DNA from: Eubacteriales Family XIII. Incertae Sedis bacterium
GTDB taxonomy: Bacteria > Bacillota > Clostridia > Peptostreptococcales > Anaerovoracaceae
DNA: 21,899 bases
Direction of reading: 5' to 3'
Assembly: GCA_031281765.1 (NCBI GenBank)
Contig: JAITEX010000130.1
Span: 1 to 21,899 of the forward strand
Shown here: positions 14,728 through 21,899 of the stretch, one piece after another
Position numbering within the stretch: the stretch's first letter is position 1
How the letters are laid out: every line of letters starts with the position of its first letter
Notes under the pieces: model-generated
Seen by the model: the letters and a program-made list of their open reading frames with translations, nothing else
Database searches by the model: none
What the model was told of the DNA's origin: nothing
Made by a program: the position numbers and the translations under genes

Positions 14728-15765
14728 ATGAACGATATGAACGACGGAAACGGTTTGGCAACCATCATTGTTATCGGCGTCGCGGCGTTGCTCGTGATAC
14801 TTCTCATCGTTCGCAATATCCGCGTGGTACCGCAGGCGAGGGCCTTTGTCATCGAGCGCCTCGGCGCGTATAACGGCACCTGGCAGGTAGGCCTGCACTT
14901 CAAAATTCCCATCATCGACCGCATCGCGAACCGCGTGTCGCTGAAGGAGAACGTCCTCGACTTCCCGCCGCAGCCCGTTATTACGAAGGATAATGTTACG
15001 ATAGAAATCGACACCGTTATCTATTTCCAGGTGACGGATCCGAAACTCTACACCTACGGCGTGGAATACCCGATGGCGGCCATCGAAAACCTGACCGCAA
15101 CGACGCTGAGGAACATTATCGGCGACCTCGAACTCGATGAGTCGCTGACCTCGCGCGAACATATCAACGCGAGAATGCGCGAAGTGCTCGACGAGGCTAC
15201 GGACGCCTGGGGCGTGAAAATCAACCGCGTCGAAGTGAAGAACATCACGCCGCCGCGGGACATCCAGGTCGCTATGGAGAAGCAGATGCGCGCGGAACGG
15301 GAACGGCGCGAAGCCATACTGCGAGCCGAGGGCGAAAAGAGGTCAGCCATCCTTATCGCGGAAGGCAACAAAGAGGCGCGCATCCTCGATGCGGAAGCCA
15401 AGAAACGCTCGAAGATACTCGAGGCCGAAGCGACAAAGGAAATGCAGGTACTCGAAGCCACCGGCGAAGCCGATGCCATACTGCTCGTGCAGAAAGCTAC
15501 GGCTGACGGTATCAAGATGATAGTGGAATCGAACCCGACAGACCCCGTCCTGACGCTGAAGGGTCTCGAAGCCTTCGAAAAGGCCGCCGACGGCAGAGCC
15601 ACAAAGATCATCATTCCGTCGAATATACAGGGCCTTGCAGGCCTCGCGACTTCGCTCGCGGAAATCGTCACGCCGGTCGGTTCCGAGGGTCTCGGCGGGA
15701 AAACCGCGGGAGCCGTGAACAACGCGCCGAAAGCGGCGGACGCTACCATCGACGTAAAAGCATAG
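14728..15765 (+). CDS. SPFH/Band 7 stomatin-like protein
   Basis: A 345-residue membrane-associated scaffold protein. One N-terminal membrane segment (about 10-28) leads into the SPFH domain (about 30-190), which shows the stomatin/QmcA phrases RLGAYNGTWQVGLHF, VSLKENVLDFPPQPVITKDN and LRNIIGDLELDESLTSRE. A long charged coiled coil rich in AEGEK/AEAxK follows (about 190-260), then a Gly/Ala-rich tail. Such proteins form oligomeric rings in the membrane and influence membrane order and proteolysis. The NfeD gene upstream is the usual partner. AAAGGA in the end of nfeD serves as RBS; a second ATG three codons later is possible. A repeat-bearing hairpin follows the stop. Confidence 0.95.
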   Translation: MNDMNDGNGLATIIVIGVAALLVILLIVRNIRVVPQARAFVIERLGAYNGTWQVGLHFKIPIIDRIANRVSLKENVLDFPPQPVITKDNVTIEIDTVIYFQVTDPKLYTYGVEYPMAAIENLTATTLRNIIGDLELDESLTSREHINARMREVLDEATDAWGVKINRVEVKNITPPRDIQVAMEKQMRAERERREAILRAEGEKRSAILIAEGNKEARILDAEAKKRSKILEAEATKEMQVLEATGEADAILLVQKATADGIKMIVESNPTDPVLTLKGLEAFEKAADGRATKIIIPSNIQGLAGLATSLAEIVTPVGSEGLGGKTAGAVNNAPKAADATIDVKA

Positions 15766-15826
15766 AACACTCATAGAAAAAGAGGGGGGCAACACAAAAA
15801 GAACCGTCCCCCTCGTGTTCTTGTAT
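15765..15826 (+). terminator. Probable terminator of nfeD-SPFH operon, includes repeat copy A
   Basis: GAACAC (15765-15770) pairs with GTGTTC (15815-15820), and GAGGGGG (15782-15788) with CCCCCTC (15808-15814); the two right arms are contiguous, followed by T-rich TTGTATCTTTCT. The loop holds repeat core GAACCGTCCC at 15801-15810. It starts at the last base of the SPFH stop codon. Confidence 0.6.
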
Positions 15827-15867
15827 CTTTCTCCCCTTGTGCGCAAGGTAAATTGAGGTATGTAGAG

Positions 15868-16896
15868 ATGAATTGCCCGAAATGCAGCTCATATGTCAGC
15901 GATAACACGCGGTTCTGCGCGCACTGCGGTTACGACATCGTAAAAGGCGGCGGTATATACGGGGTGCGCAAAAAAGCCACGGATACCGCAAAGGCCGCGA
16001 AAGAGGTGACGCGTAAGGTCACCACATTTCCCGACAGACTTTCCGACAAAATGGAGGCGTGGGCCGACAACGCCGGCATCGTGCCGACGGCTGATACTGT
16101 GCCGCCCGCGTCGCAGTATCAAACTGCGCAGCCCGAAACGGGGCCCGCGGCCTTTATCGCAACGCCCATCGACACCGATTCCTCACAGGTGGCTTACCCC
16201 GTCCGCGCGAAACGCGAATGGAACAAAGTCGTTATCGGAATATTGATTGCCGCCCTGCCGATACTATTCGGGGTGTTTGCGTCTCTGAGTGACGACAGCG
16301 ATGACTGGGACTATGAAGATGACGAAGTGTGGTACGAGGAACCCGTCGAGTATTCCGACTATATCTCCACCTTATCTTTGCCGGACTGGTCGGAATATGA
16401 TTATTCCGAAGCGCCGGGAACATCCCACCAGTACCTTGACCCCTATGATGAATCCGTCCTCTATGTCCTCGCCGGCTACGACGCGGATAATGACATCGGT
16501 TTCGTCCCGGGCGGCGCCGTGCTGAACGATGACATGGCGGATCCCGAAAAAACCGAAGCTCTTTTGCAAAACGCCTTTGCGCCGTTGAACTATCACCTCA
16601 GTACGGAAATATATACGCTCGGCCCCTACGATGTCGAGGTGGAGGGAAGCTTTGATTTTGAGATAACCCCGGGAACGCTTCTGATAGAACACCAGGATAA
16701 CATGACCATTCTTTCGTGCCACTACACGCTGAGGAACAATGACGAGGTTTCGGGGACTTTCTACCTTATCAGAAAAGACAACACCCCTTACGGCATACCC
16801 CTGTATTCGGTCATAAACCCGTACGCGGACATCGAGGCGGTACGGCAGAATACGCTTGCCGACCTCAGCTACGGGAGCATCATCTGGCACGTATAA
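15868..16896 (+). CDS. Zinc-ribbon membrane protein of unknown function
   Basis: A 342-residue protein. Residues 3-22 form a zinc ribbon, CPKC then CAHC, of the zinc_ribbon_2 type common at the N-terminus of Bacillota membrane proteins. A basic Ala/Lys-rich segment and a low-complexity linker follow. One membrane segment is at about 118-136 (VVIGILIAALPILFGVFASL). It is followed by a very acidic Asp/Glu/Tyr/Trp-rich stretch (about 137-165) and an outer domain of about 180 residues that I do not recognise. The start at 15868 is chosen because GAGGT lies eight bases upstream and the zinc ribbon begins at once. Its stop lies 25 bases from the converging heptad-protein gene, with the repeat hairpin between. 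Confidence 0.85.
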   Translation: MNCPKCSSYVSDNTRFCAHCGYDIVKGGGIYGVRKKATDTAKAAKEVTRKVTTFPDRLSDKMEAWADNAGIVPTADTVPPASQYQTAQPETGPAAFIATPIDTDSSQVAYPVRAKREWNKVVIGILIAALPILFGVFASLSDDSDDWDYEDDEVWYEEPVEYSDYISTLSLPDWSEYDYSEAPGTSHQYLDPYDESVLYVLAGYDADNDIGFVPGGAVLNDDMADPEKTEALLQNAFAPLNYHLSTEIYTLGPYDVEVEGSFDFEITPGTLLIEHQDNMTILSCHYTLRNNDEVSGTFYLIRKDNTPYGIPLYSVINPYADIEAVRQNTLADLSYGSIIWHV

Positions 16897-16921
16897 CACA
16901 AAAAGAACCGTCCCTTTTGTG
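16896..16921. terminator. Bidirectional terminator-like hairpin, repeat copy B
   Basis: CACAAAA (16897-16903) and TTTTGTG (16915-16921) form a perfect seven-base stem; the loop carries core GAACCGTCCC (16905-16914). It fills the whole gap between two converging genes: the TAA ends at 16896 and the opposing stop begins at 16922. The A/T-rich arms give U-rich ends in both directions. Confidence 0.6.
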
Positions 16922-18553
16922 CTATTCCTTGGTGAACAGCGCGAGGAAGCGGTCGAGGACGGTGTCCCGGGCAGGGTCGGCGGCGGGCGCCGGCGCTTTT
17001 TCGGGCTTTTGGACGCCCTGGCATTTGAGTACGAACTGTACGAGGTCAACATCCGTATTCCGCGGCGATACAAACGACACCGGTTCAAAGTCCGCTCCCG
17101 TATACCTGTCGAGCATATCGTCCATTTCGGACCTGAGCGTTTCCGGCAGACCGGCTGTCTCATCTTCCAGCTGACTCGTCCCGTCATAGAGCTTCCTTAT
17201 ACCGTCCGCAATATCACCGGAACCGTCGGCAAGGGACGAGAGGCCAGAATGAAAATCCTTATAGCCGGCATCTATGGCGCCGACGCCGTCCGTGTAGTCC
17301 GTCAGCCCCTTGTGGAACTGCCCGTAGCTCTCCGACAATCCCGCAAGCCCATCCGCAAGCTGTTGCAATTGCCCTAAGGAATCCAACGCGGAAAGTGAGG
17401 CCGCTATATTCTGCGCTATACCGTCAAGATTATCCGCCATAGCATTGATGCCGGCGGCCGCGGACGCGTCCAAACCGGCCGCTGTCGCTCTCAGACCCCC
17501 CGCAATCTGCGACAAGCTGCCCGGGAGCTGCGCCAGGCTGCTTATATCCGGCGTATCCGACAGTGAGCTGGCAAGAGCGGATGACATTTGTGATAATGCG
17601 CTCTCCATCTGCGCTGAAGCCGAGGTGAGCGACGGCGCGCTCTTGTTCAATGCGTCAAGCCCCTGTTCTATGCCGGCCGAACCGTCTTCCAATGCATCCA
17701 TGCCGGATTTGTAGGCATCGGCGCCGCCTGAAAGCTCTCCCACGCCGCCGTTCAGATCCGCAATCGCGTCCGGCAGCTTTTCAAAATCATCTATCATGCC
17801 GTCCATATCCGGCAGGTCGAACTCCATGGAAAACGGCAGGGCGGAAATCTCGACGCCGTTCATCACGAAGTCGCTTACGGACGCTCTTACCGTAATATCC
17901 GCATCCTCGCCCGGCAGTACCTGATAAGCGATGACCGTGTCTTTGCCCGCATTCGCGATAGTGGCTCCGGGGGCCGTAATATCGCCGCAGCGGTCGCTAT
18001 CGAGCGTCAAGGAGAGCTGCACCACATAATTATCAGAGAATACGGGGTCGGCGTCCGGGTTTTTCGCGACGCGAAGGCTGATTTCAAGGTCGCCGCTTTG
18101 GCCCGCAAGCTCCTGCGGCGTTATCCCCGCGCCGTTGAGATAATATTCGATAGTGAAAAGCCACGGCAGATCCGCCGCCGCCTTATTCCCTTGATAATAG
18201 AAGTTGCCCTTCCCCGCCTCAAAGACCACCGCGTCACCTTCTTCGGCAAGCGGGGCCACATCGGTCAAGTTGACGACGGAGTCGTAGCTGCCGTAATCGG
18301 TGACACGGCCCGCTTCGGCGACCTTGAAGCGGTTGACGACATATACGGCCGATACGCCGCCGTTTGCCGTAAGGTTCGCGTAGACAATCTCGTCTTTCCC
18401 TTCTATGGCGGCGGCCGGCCCGCTCCCGCCGGCCGGGCCATCCACGAGCGTGAGGGCGGCGGCTTGCGCGCCGGTCAATGTTATTACACACGCAATCAGC
18501 AATGCCGAAGCCATCAGTACAGCAGCCTTAGTGCGCCTGAACGTGAGTCTCAT
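16922..18553 (-). CDS. Secreted or anchored YhgE-like protein with XXXLXXG heptad repeats
   Basis: A 543-residue protein with an N-terminal signal or membrane segment (about 11-31, ending ALTLVDG). Residues 35-260 are a beta-rich domain. From about 262 to 480 it has many Leu/Gly heptads such as LSGGADAYKSGMDALEDGS and LADGSGDIADGIRKLYDG, the XXXLXXG pattern (TIGR03057) seen in YhgE/Pip-type proteins. Unlike full YhgE proteins it has no C-terminal membrane segments; it ends in a Pro/Ala linker and a short helix. The gene overlaps the MMPL gene by four bases (ATGA), so the two are made together. It is likely the extracytoplasmic partner of the MMPL transporter; the cargo is unknown. Confidence 0.9.
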   Translation of the reverse strand: MRLTFRRTKAAVLMASALLIACVITLTGAQAAALTLVDGPAGGSGPAAAIEGKDEIVYANLTANGGVSAVYVVNRFKVAEAGRVTDYGSYDSVVNLTDVAPLAEEGDAVVFEAGKGNFYYQGNKAAADLPWLFTIEYYLNGAGITPQELAGQSGDLEISLRVAKNPDADPVFSDNYVVQLSLTLDSDRCGDITAPGATIANAGKDTVIAYQVLPGEDADITVRASVSDFVMNGVEISALPFSMEFDLPDMDGMIDDFEKLPDAIADLNGGVGELSGGADAYKSGMDALEDGSAGIEQGLDALNKSAPSLTSASAQMESALSQMSSALASSLSDTPDISSLAQLPGSLSQIAGGLRATAAGLDASAAAGINAMADNLDGIAQNIAASLSALDSLGQLQQLADGLAGLSESYGQFHKGLTDYTDGVGAIDAGYKDFHSGLSSLADGSGDIADGIRKLYDGTSQLEDETAGLPETLRSEMDDMLDRYTGADFEPVSFVSPRNTDVDLVQFVLKCQGVQKPEKAPAPAADPARDTVLDRFLALFTKE

Positions 18554-20619
18554 GTCTTTCCTCCTTTGGGAAACAGAAATCCCGCCTTATAGGTGAGTTT
18601 TCCGATGGGTTTATCTAAAAGCGTCAGCATGGCGGGCAGGAAACAGACCACCATCCCGAATGAGAACAGGGTCCCGCGCCCAAGCAAAAGCCCGAGGCCG
18701 GATATGACGGGGTTCGTCGACGTGGCAAAGAGGGTGAACCCCGCGATGGAAAGTATGGACGCCGAAACAACGATGGAGCGGAAGGACTCCCCGAGCGCCT
18801 GCTTGATTGCCTCCTTCTGCGGGAGCATTCTCCGGTACTTTATATAGGTGTTCGTGAGCAGGATGGCATAGTCCACCGTTGCGCCCAATTGCACGGTGCT
18901 GAGCACGAGATAACCGACGAAATTGATTGGCGTGCCGGCAAAGTAGGGGATGGACAGGTTGATCCAGATGCCGGTTTCGATGGTGAGCAGCAGGAGAAAC
19001 GGCAATACGCCCGACCGGAAGGTGAGCAGCAATACGAGAAATATGAGGGCAATGGCGATCAGGTTGACGCGTATATTGTCGACATCCACGAGCTCCTTCA
19101 TATCATGCAGGTTCGCGCTCTGCCCGACGGACCGGGCCTCATCGCCATACTGCTCTTCCATTATGCTCTGGATGGTTTCCACCGCAGCGAATGCCTCGTC
19201 GCCCTCCTCCGGCGTATCGGTATAGACGATGATCCTCGCATAGTCTTTGGAATAAAACTGCTCCGTGACCTCCTCATCGAGATATTCGGGCGGAATCACC
19301 GCGCCGACCGTATCGGTATAAGAGACGACGCTTGTCACATAGTCAAGGCGCTTAAGTTCGCTCACGAGCGCCTGCTCCTTCGCGACATCGCCGCGGGGCG
19401 CTAAGAGTACCATAATAGTCGATTGGCCGAACTCCTCTTTGATTGCCGCGCTGTCGAGCCCGACGCGGCCCGTGGGGGCGACGCTCCCGTTCCCGTAGGT
19501 GAACTCGGTATGCGATTGCCCGAGAAAAGCGGGGACTATCACAAGCGCCACGATAATCAGCGCCGGCGCCGCTATCTTTGAGACGCCGCGGTAGGCGCCT
19601 CTGAAAGAGGGCATCAGGTCACGGTGCCTTGTTTTATCGATGAGCTTATAGATGGTAAGCGTGAATGCCGGCAAAAATATCATGACGGTAATAAAGCTGA
19701 ACATTATGCCCTTCGCTAAGATGATGCCCAAATCGGCCCCGATCCGGAAATTCATAAATACGAGAGAGATAAAGCCAAACAGCGTGGTCGCCGCGCTGGC
19801 CGCCACCGTCGACATCGATTCCTTGATCGCCTGCTTCATCGCCTCTTCAACTTTGGCGTATTTTTTCCTGTTAGCGGCGAAACTGTTCAGCAGGAAAATG
19901 GCGTAGTCGAGCGAGCAGGCCAGCTGCAGTATCGGGCTCACCGAATTGGTCATGAAGGATATATCGCCGAAAATAAGATTGGTCCCCATATTGATGACGA
20001 CCGACAGCCCTATTGCCAAAAGGAAAAGCAGGGGCTCTATAAACGAGGTGGTCGAGAGAATCAGAATAATGATGACGATAGGCATTAGGATAATAAAGGC
20101 CTTCGTTGTCTCCGACACGACGCCGCCCTGAACGGTGGCAAGGTCCGGCGCCTCGCCCGCGACCGCGTTGTCCGGTCCGACGAGGTTTTGCAGCGCCGCG
20201 GTCGCCGTCTTTTCCATCCCCTTGGCTATGGTGACCGAGAAGAGCGCGTTCCCGTCTTTGTAGAACCCCTCAATGGTATCCTTATCGCCCATTTCGAGCG
20301 GCTGTGTGATGTCCATCACATCATCAAGCCACATGACTTCCAAAACGCCGTCCGCCTCTGCAAGCCTTTGCTTGTAGTCCATAGCCTCCCTGATGGATAC
20401 GTTTTTCACCATGACGCGGGTATTCGGAATGGTCTCCGTGAACTCCCGGTTCATGATATTGTAGGCCTCTGTTGATTGCGCGTCGGGCGGCAGGTAGTCG
20501 GTCATCGTGTAATTCACCTTGACGCCCATCTGAAGTATCGCGCAAACCGCCGCGACGGTGATGAAGAGCGCGATGATAAGTTTCCTGTGTGCAATTATGC
20601 CGTTTATCAATCCGTTCAT
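18550..20619 (-). CDS. MMPL/RND-superfamily transporter
   Basis: A 689-residue membrane protein with the duplicated MMPL layout. Each half has one membrane segment, an outer domain of roughly 130-170 residues, then five membrane segments. The sterol-sensing-like phrases SLDYAIFLLNSF (first half) and GATVDYAILLTNTY (second half) carry the intramembrane Asp-Tyr pair used for proton coupling. Such proteins export lipids, peptides or drugs with proton-motive force. The ATG at 20619 has GGAG eight bases upstream and is preferred over 20667. It is first in an operon with the heptad protein and is divergent from a TetR gene, which probably controls it. The cargo cannot be read from sequence. Confidence 0.94.
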   Translation of the reverse strand: MNGLINGIIAHRKLIIALFITVAAVCAILQMGVKVNYTMTDYLPPDAQSTEAYNIMNREFTETIPNTRVMVKNVSIREAMDYKQRLAEADGVLEVMWLDDVMDITQPLEMGDKDTIEGFYKDGNALFSVTIAKGMEKTATAALQNLVGPDNAVAGEAPDLATVQGGVVSETTKAFIILMPIVIIILILSTTSFIEPLLFLLAIGLSVVINMGTNLIFGDISFMTNSVSPILQLACSLDYAIFLLNSFAANRKKYAKVEEAMKQAIKESMSTVAASAATTLFGFISLVFMNFRIGADLGIILAKGIMFSFITVMIFLPAFTLTIYKLIDKTRHRDLMPSFRGAYRGVSKIAAPALIIVALVIVPAFLGQSHTEFTYGNGSVAPTGRVGLDSAAIKEEFGQSTIMVLLAPRGDVAKEQALVSELKRLDYVTSVVSYTDTVGAVIPPEYLDEEVTEQFYSKDYARIIVYTDTPEEGDEAFAAVETIQSIMEEQYGDEARSVGQSANLHDMKELVDVDNIRVNLIAIALIFLVLLLTFRSGVLPFLLLLTIETGIWINLSIPYFAGTPINFVGYLVLSTVQLGATVDYAILLTNTYIKYRRMLPQKEAIKQALGESFRSIVVSASILSIAGFTLFATSTNPVISGLGLLLGRGTLFSFGMVVCFLPAMLTLLDKPIGKLTYKAGFLFPKGGKT

Positions 20620-20632
20620 AGTAACACTCCGG

Positions 20633-20661
20633 TTGTATATCAACCCATATGGGATTATAAT
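20633..20661 (+). promoter_or_regulatory. tetR promoter, overlaps the MMPL promoter
   Basis: TTGTAT (20633-20638), 17-base spacer, perfect TATAAT (20656-20661). Start near 20668, about 91 bases before the ATG at 20759. Confidence 0.65.
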
Positions 20662-20667
20662 GTACAT
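20644..20667. promoter_or_regulatory. Cluster of three palindromes, probable TetR operator region
   Basis: CCCATATGGG (20644-20653), ATTATAAT (20654-20661) and ATGTACAT (20660-20667) are perfect palindromes set end to end within both promoters. A TetR dimer bound here would block both directions. Which palindrome is the operator cannot be told by eye. Confidence 0.45.
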
Positions 20668-20682
20668 GGCGTTGGATTACAA
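20654..20682 (-). promoter_or_regulatory. MMPL operon promoter, shares its -10 with the tetR promoter
   Basis: Minus strand: TTGTAA (20677-20682), 17-base spacer, perfect TATAAT (20654-20659). Start near 20647, 28 bases before the ATG at 20619. Confidence 0.65.
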
Positions 20683-20758
20683 TGGACAAAACAGAGCGAA
20701 ATGGCCTGTTGAAAAACAAATCCTACCCGAAGTGTTGTTTAGTTGAGGATTTCATGAC

Positions 20759-21322
20759 ATGAGTGAAGAAAAATTGGATCAGCGCGTCCGGCTGACGCGG
20801 CGGCTGCTGAAAAACGCGCTCCTGACGCTGATGCGGGAGCAGCATATATCAAAGATTTCGATACGGTCATTATGCGAGGTCGCCGGCATAAACCGCGGGA
20901 CGTTTTACTCGCATTATTCCGACCAGTATGACCTGTTGCGCCAGTTGGAGCAGGAGGTCATCGACAACCTGAAACGGTATTTAGGAAACCAAAGCTATCA
21001 GGATAACGACCCCGTGTCGGCGCAAATCCTCACGAGCATTCTTGAATACGTACGGGAAAACGCCGAGCTATTCAAGGCGCTGCTCAGCGAGAACTGCGAT
21101 GTCGCGTTTCAGCAGGACATTATGGAACTTACGCATATCATCTCCTTCTCGCCGCAACCCGAGGTCGACGCCAAGACGCTGGAGTACATCACCCTCTACG
21201 GGATTTCCGGCTGCATCACGATGCTCCAGAAGTGGTTGCAGGACGGGATGGTCAAATCACCGGTTGAAATGACGACCCTTATTATGCAGGTGCTGTACCG
21301 CGGCGTAATCAGCTTTGAATAG
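20759..21322 (+). CDS. TetR/AcrR-family transcriptional regulator
   Basis: A 187-residue repressor. The N-terminal helix-turn-helix is clear: LLKNALLTLMREQHISKISI then SLCEVAGINRGTFYSHYSDQ (about residues 13-58), with the typical GTFYxHY recognition helix. The C-terminal ligand domain (about 70-185) is helical and of a type common in clostridial regulators beside MMPL or YhgE-like genes. The start at 20759 has GAGG ten bases upstream; an ATG at 20754 stops at once. It is divergent from the MMPL operon and shares an overlapping promoter, so it most likely represses that operon and itself. The ligand is unknown. A 13-bp tandem repeat begins at the stop codon. Confidence 0.95.
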   Translation: MSEEKLDQRVRLTRRLLKNALLTLMREQHISKISIRSLCEVAGINRGTFYSHYSDQYDLLRQLEQEVIDNLKRYLGNQSYQDNDPVSAQILTSILEYVRENAELFKALLSENCDVAFQQDIMELTHIISFSPQPEVDAKTLEYITLYGISGCITMLQKWLQDGMVKSPVEMTTLIMQVLYRGVISFE

Positions 21323-21344
21323 CACAAGGGGATAGCACAAGGGG
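21319..21344. repeat. 13-bp tandem repeat at the tetR stop codon
   Basis: ATAGCACAAGGGG occurs twice without a gap (21319-21331 and 21332-21344). The first copy contains the TAG stop of tetR (21320-21322); the second flows into repeat copy C. Confidence 0.9.
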
Positions 21345-21406
21345 ACGGTTCCCTTCCCTTGTGTCATATTGTATACAATACAGCACGGAAGAACCGTCCC
21401 CCTGTG
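21336..21406. terminator. Large inverted repeat (repeat copies C and D) between tetR and catalase, bidirectional terminator-like
   Basis: CACAAGGGGACGGTTC (21336-21351) and GAACCGTCCCCCTGTG (21391-21406) are inverted copies matching at 15 of 16 bases. At the centre lies the perfect palindrome TATTGTATACAATA (21367-21380). Copy C can also fold alone, CACAAGGG (21336-21343) with CCCTTGTG (21356-21363). It lies between two converging genes. Confidence 0.7.
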
Positions 21407-21416
21407 TCATGTCACG

Positions 21417-21899
21417 CTATTCTATGCCCCACTTTGCCGCGCTCGTGGCATCCATCAGCTCGTCATGCGTGAGTTTTGAGAACGCGATGGCTTTCTCCGT
21501 ATCGAGGCCCATGGCCTTCGTGATACGCTCGCCGTATTCGGGATCCGCAAGATAGCAGTGCGCCGCGTGACGGTACTTGATATTGTCCGTGCAGGGTGCG
21601 ATATTGCGCGCCGTGTTGTCTATCAGCAGGTCCTTCTTGTCCGCTGCGAGAAGCCGCCAGAGGTCGCCCGCCTGATAGAAGCAGTCGTCCGTCTGGTCGT
21701 CCTTCGGCTCGTAGATGTCGAACGCTCCCTGAAGTTCAAGCGGCGGCTCCTTTTCGTCCTTGCTGTCCGCCCATTCGTCATACATATTCGGCTGATAACC
21801 GACCGTGGCGCCATAGTTGCCGTCGACGCGCATCTGGCCGTCGCGGTGATACGAATGTACGGGGCATTTCGGCGCGTTGACCGGAATCGACGAGTGGTT
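21417..21899 (-). CDS. katA: Catalase (haem, small-subunit type), N-terminal part cut by window edge
   Basis: The last 160 codons of a haem catalase, which splits hydrogen peroxide to water and oxygen. At the right edge the visible reading is NHSSIPVNAPKCPVHSYHRD, the conserved stretch well downstream of the haem tyrosine, followed by GQMRVDGNYGATVGYQPN and a typical C-terminal helical part (QAGDLWRLL, NTARNIA, DPEYGERI). The catalytic His, Asn and haem-ligand Tyr are outside the window. The end, shortly after the ERITKAMGL helix, fits the small-subunit clade rather than the large-subunit catalases with a flavodoxin-like domain. It converges with tetR. Confidence 0.93.
   Translation of the reverse strand, partial: NHSSIPVNAPKCPVHSYHRDGQMRVDGNYGATVGYQPNMYDEWADSKDEKEPPLELQGAFDIYEPKDDQTDDCFYQAGDLWRLLAADKKDLLIDNTARNIAPCTDNIKYRHAAHCYLADPEYGERITKAMGLDTEKAIAFSKLTHDELMDATSAAKWGIE

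Noticed and set aside
15835..15848. Hairpin CCTTGTGCGCAAGG upstream of the zinc-ribbon gene
   Set aside because: A five-base stem is expected by chance in this much sequence, and no regulator site or T-run supports it.

Overview
The window looks like chromosomal DNA of an anaerobic or microaerotolerant bacterium of the Bacillota, most likely a moderately GC-rich member of the Clostridia. This rests on gene content (rubrerythrin, GTP-type PEP carboxykinase, a TGS-type nucleoside kinase, PadR/DUF1700/DUF4097, MMPL with a YhgE-like partner, PaaK with an ACT protein), on strong AGGAGG-like ribosome binding sites and on clear TTGACA/TATAAT-type promoters. The genus cannot be fixed from the sequence alone. 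I see no rRNA, tRNA, CRISPR array, intact transposon or phage gene. Both edges cut a gene: a secreted surface protein on the left and a catalase on the right.

Layout. 1-634 (-): start of a signal-peptide surface protein. 848-1917 (+): a small YjdJ-type acetyltransferase and a DUF1461-like membrane protein. 1932-2468 (-): rubrerythrin with its own promoter and a leader hairpin. 6058-2616 (-): a probable operon of TGS/uridine-kinase-like protein, cupin-like protein and DNA polymerase IV. 6156-7904 (+): phenylacetate-CoA ligase-like enzyme and a double-ACT protein. 11632-7921 (-): GTP-dependent PEP carboxykinase followed closely by a GGDEF protein fused to two HD domains, behind a near-consensus promoter and a leader of about 145 nt. 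13991-11839 (-): an overlapping operon of PadR regulator, DUF1700 and DUF4097, with a perfect palindrome in its promoter. 14265-15765 (+): NfeD and an SPFH/stomatin-like protein. 15868-16896 (+): a zinc-ribbon membrane protein. 20619-16922 (-): an MMPL transporter and a secreted XXXLXXG-heptad protein, divergent from a TetR regulator (20759-21322 +). 21417-21899 (-): C-terminal part of a catalase.

How the genes work together. Three blocks deal with the envelope: PadR/DUF1700/DUF4097 (envelope-stress-like autoregulated module), NfeD/SPFH (membrane microdomain pair) and TetR/MMPL/heptad protein (regulated export). Rubrerythrin and catalase give peroxide defence. PEP carboxykinase and PaaK/ACT concern carbon and aromatic acid metabolism. 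A cyclic-di-GMP-type signalling protein is tied transcriptionally to PEP carboxykinase.

The most interesting non-coding signals are: a compact element at 14075-14144 that can fold in two mutually exclusive ways, like an attenuator; a small repeat family with core GAACCGTCCC that sits directly at stop codons four times in the last 6 kb; and overlapping face-to-face promoters between tetR and the MMPL gene that share one -10 palindrome. I did not find a convincing wholly new multi-gene system. The GGDEF-HD-HD protein and the 14075-14144 element are the best leads.
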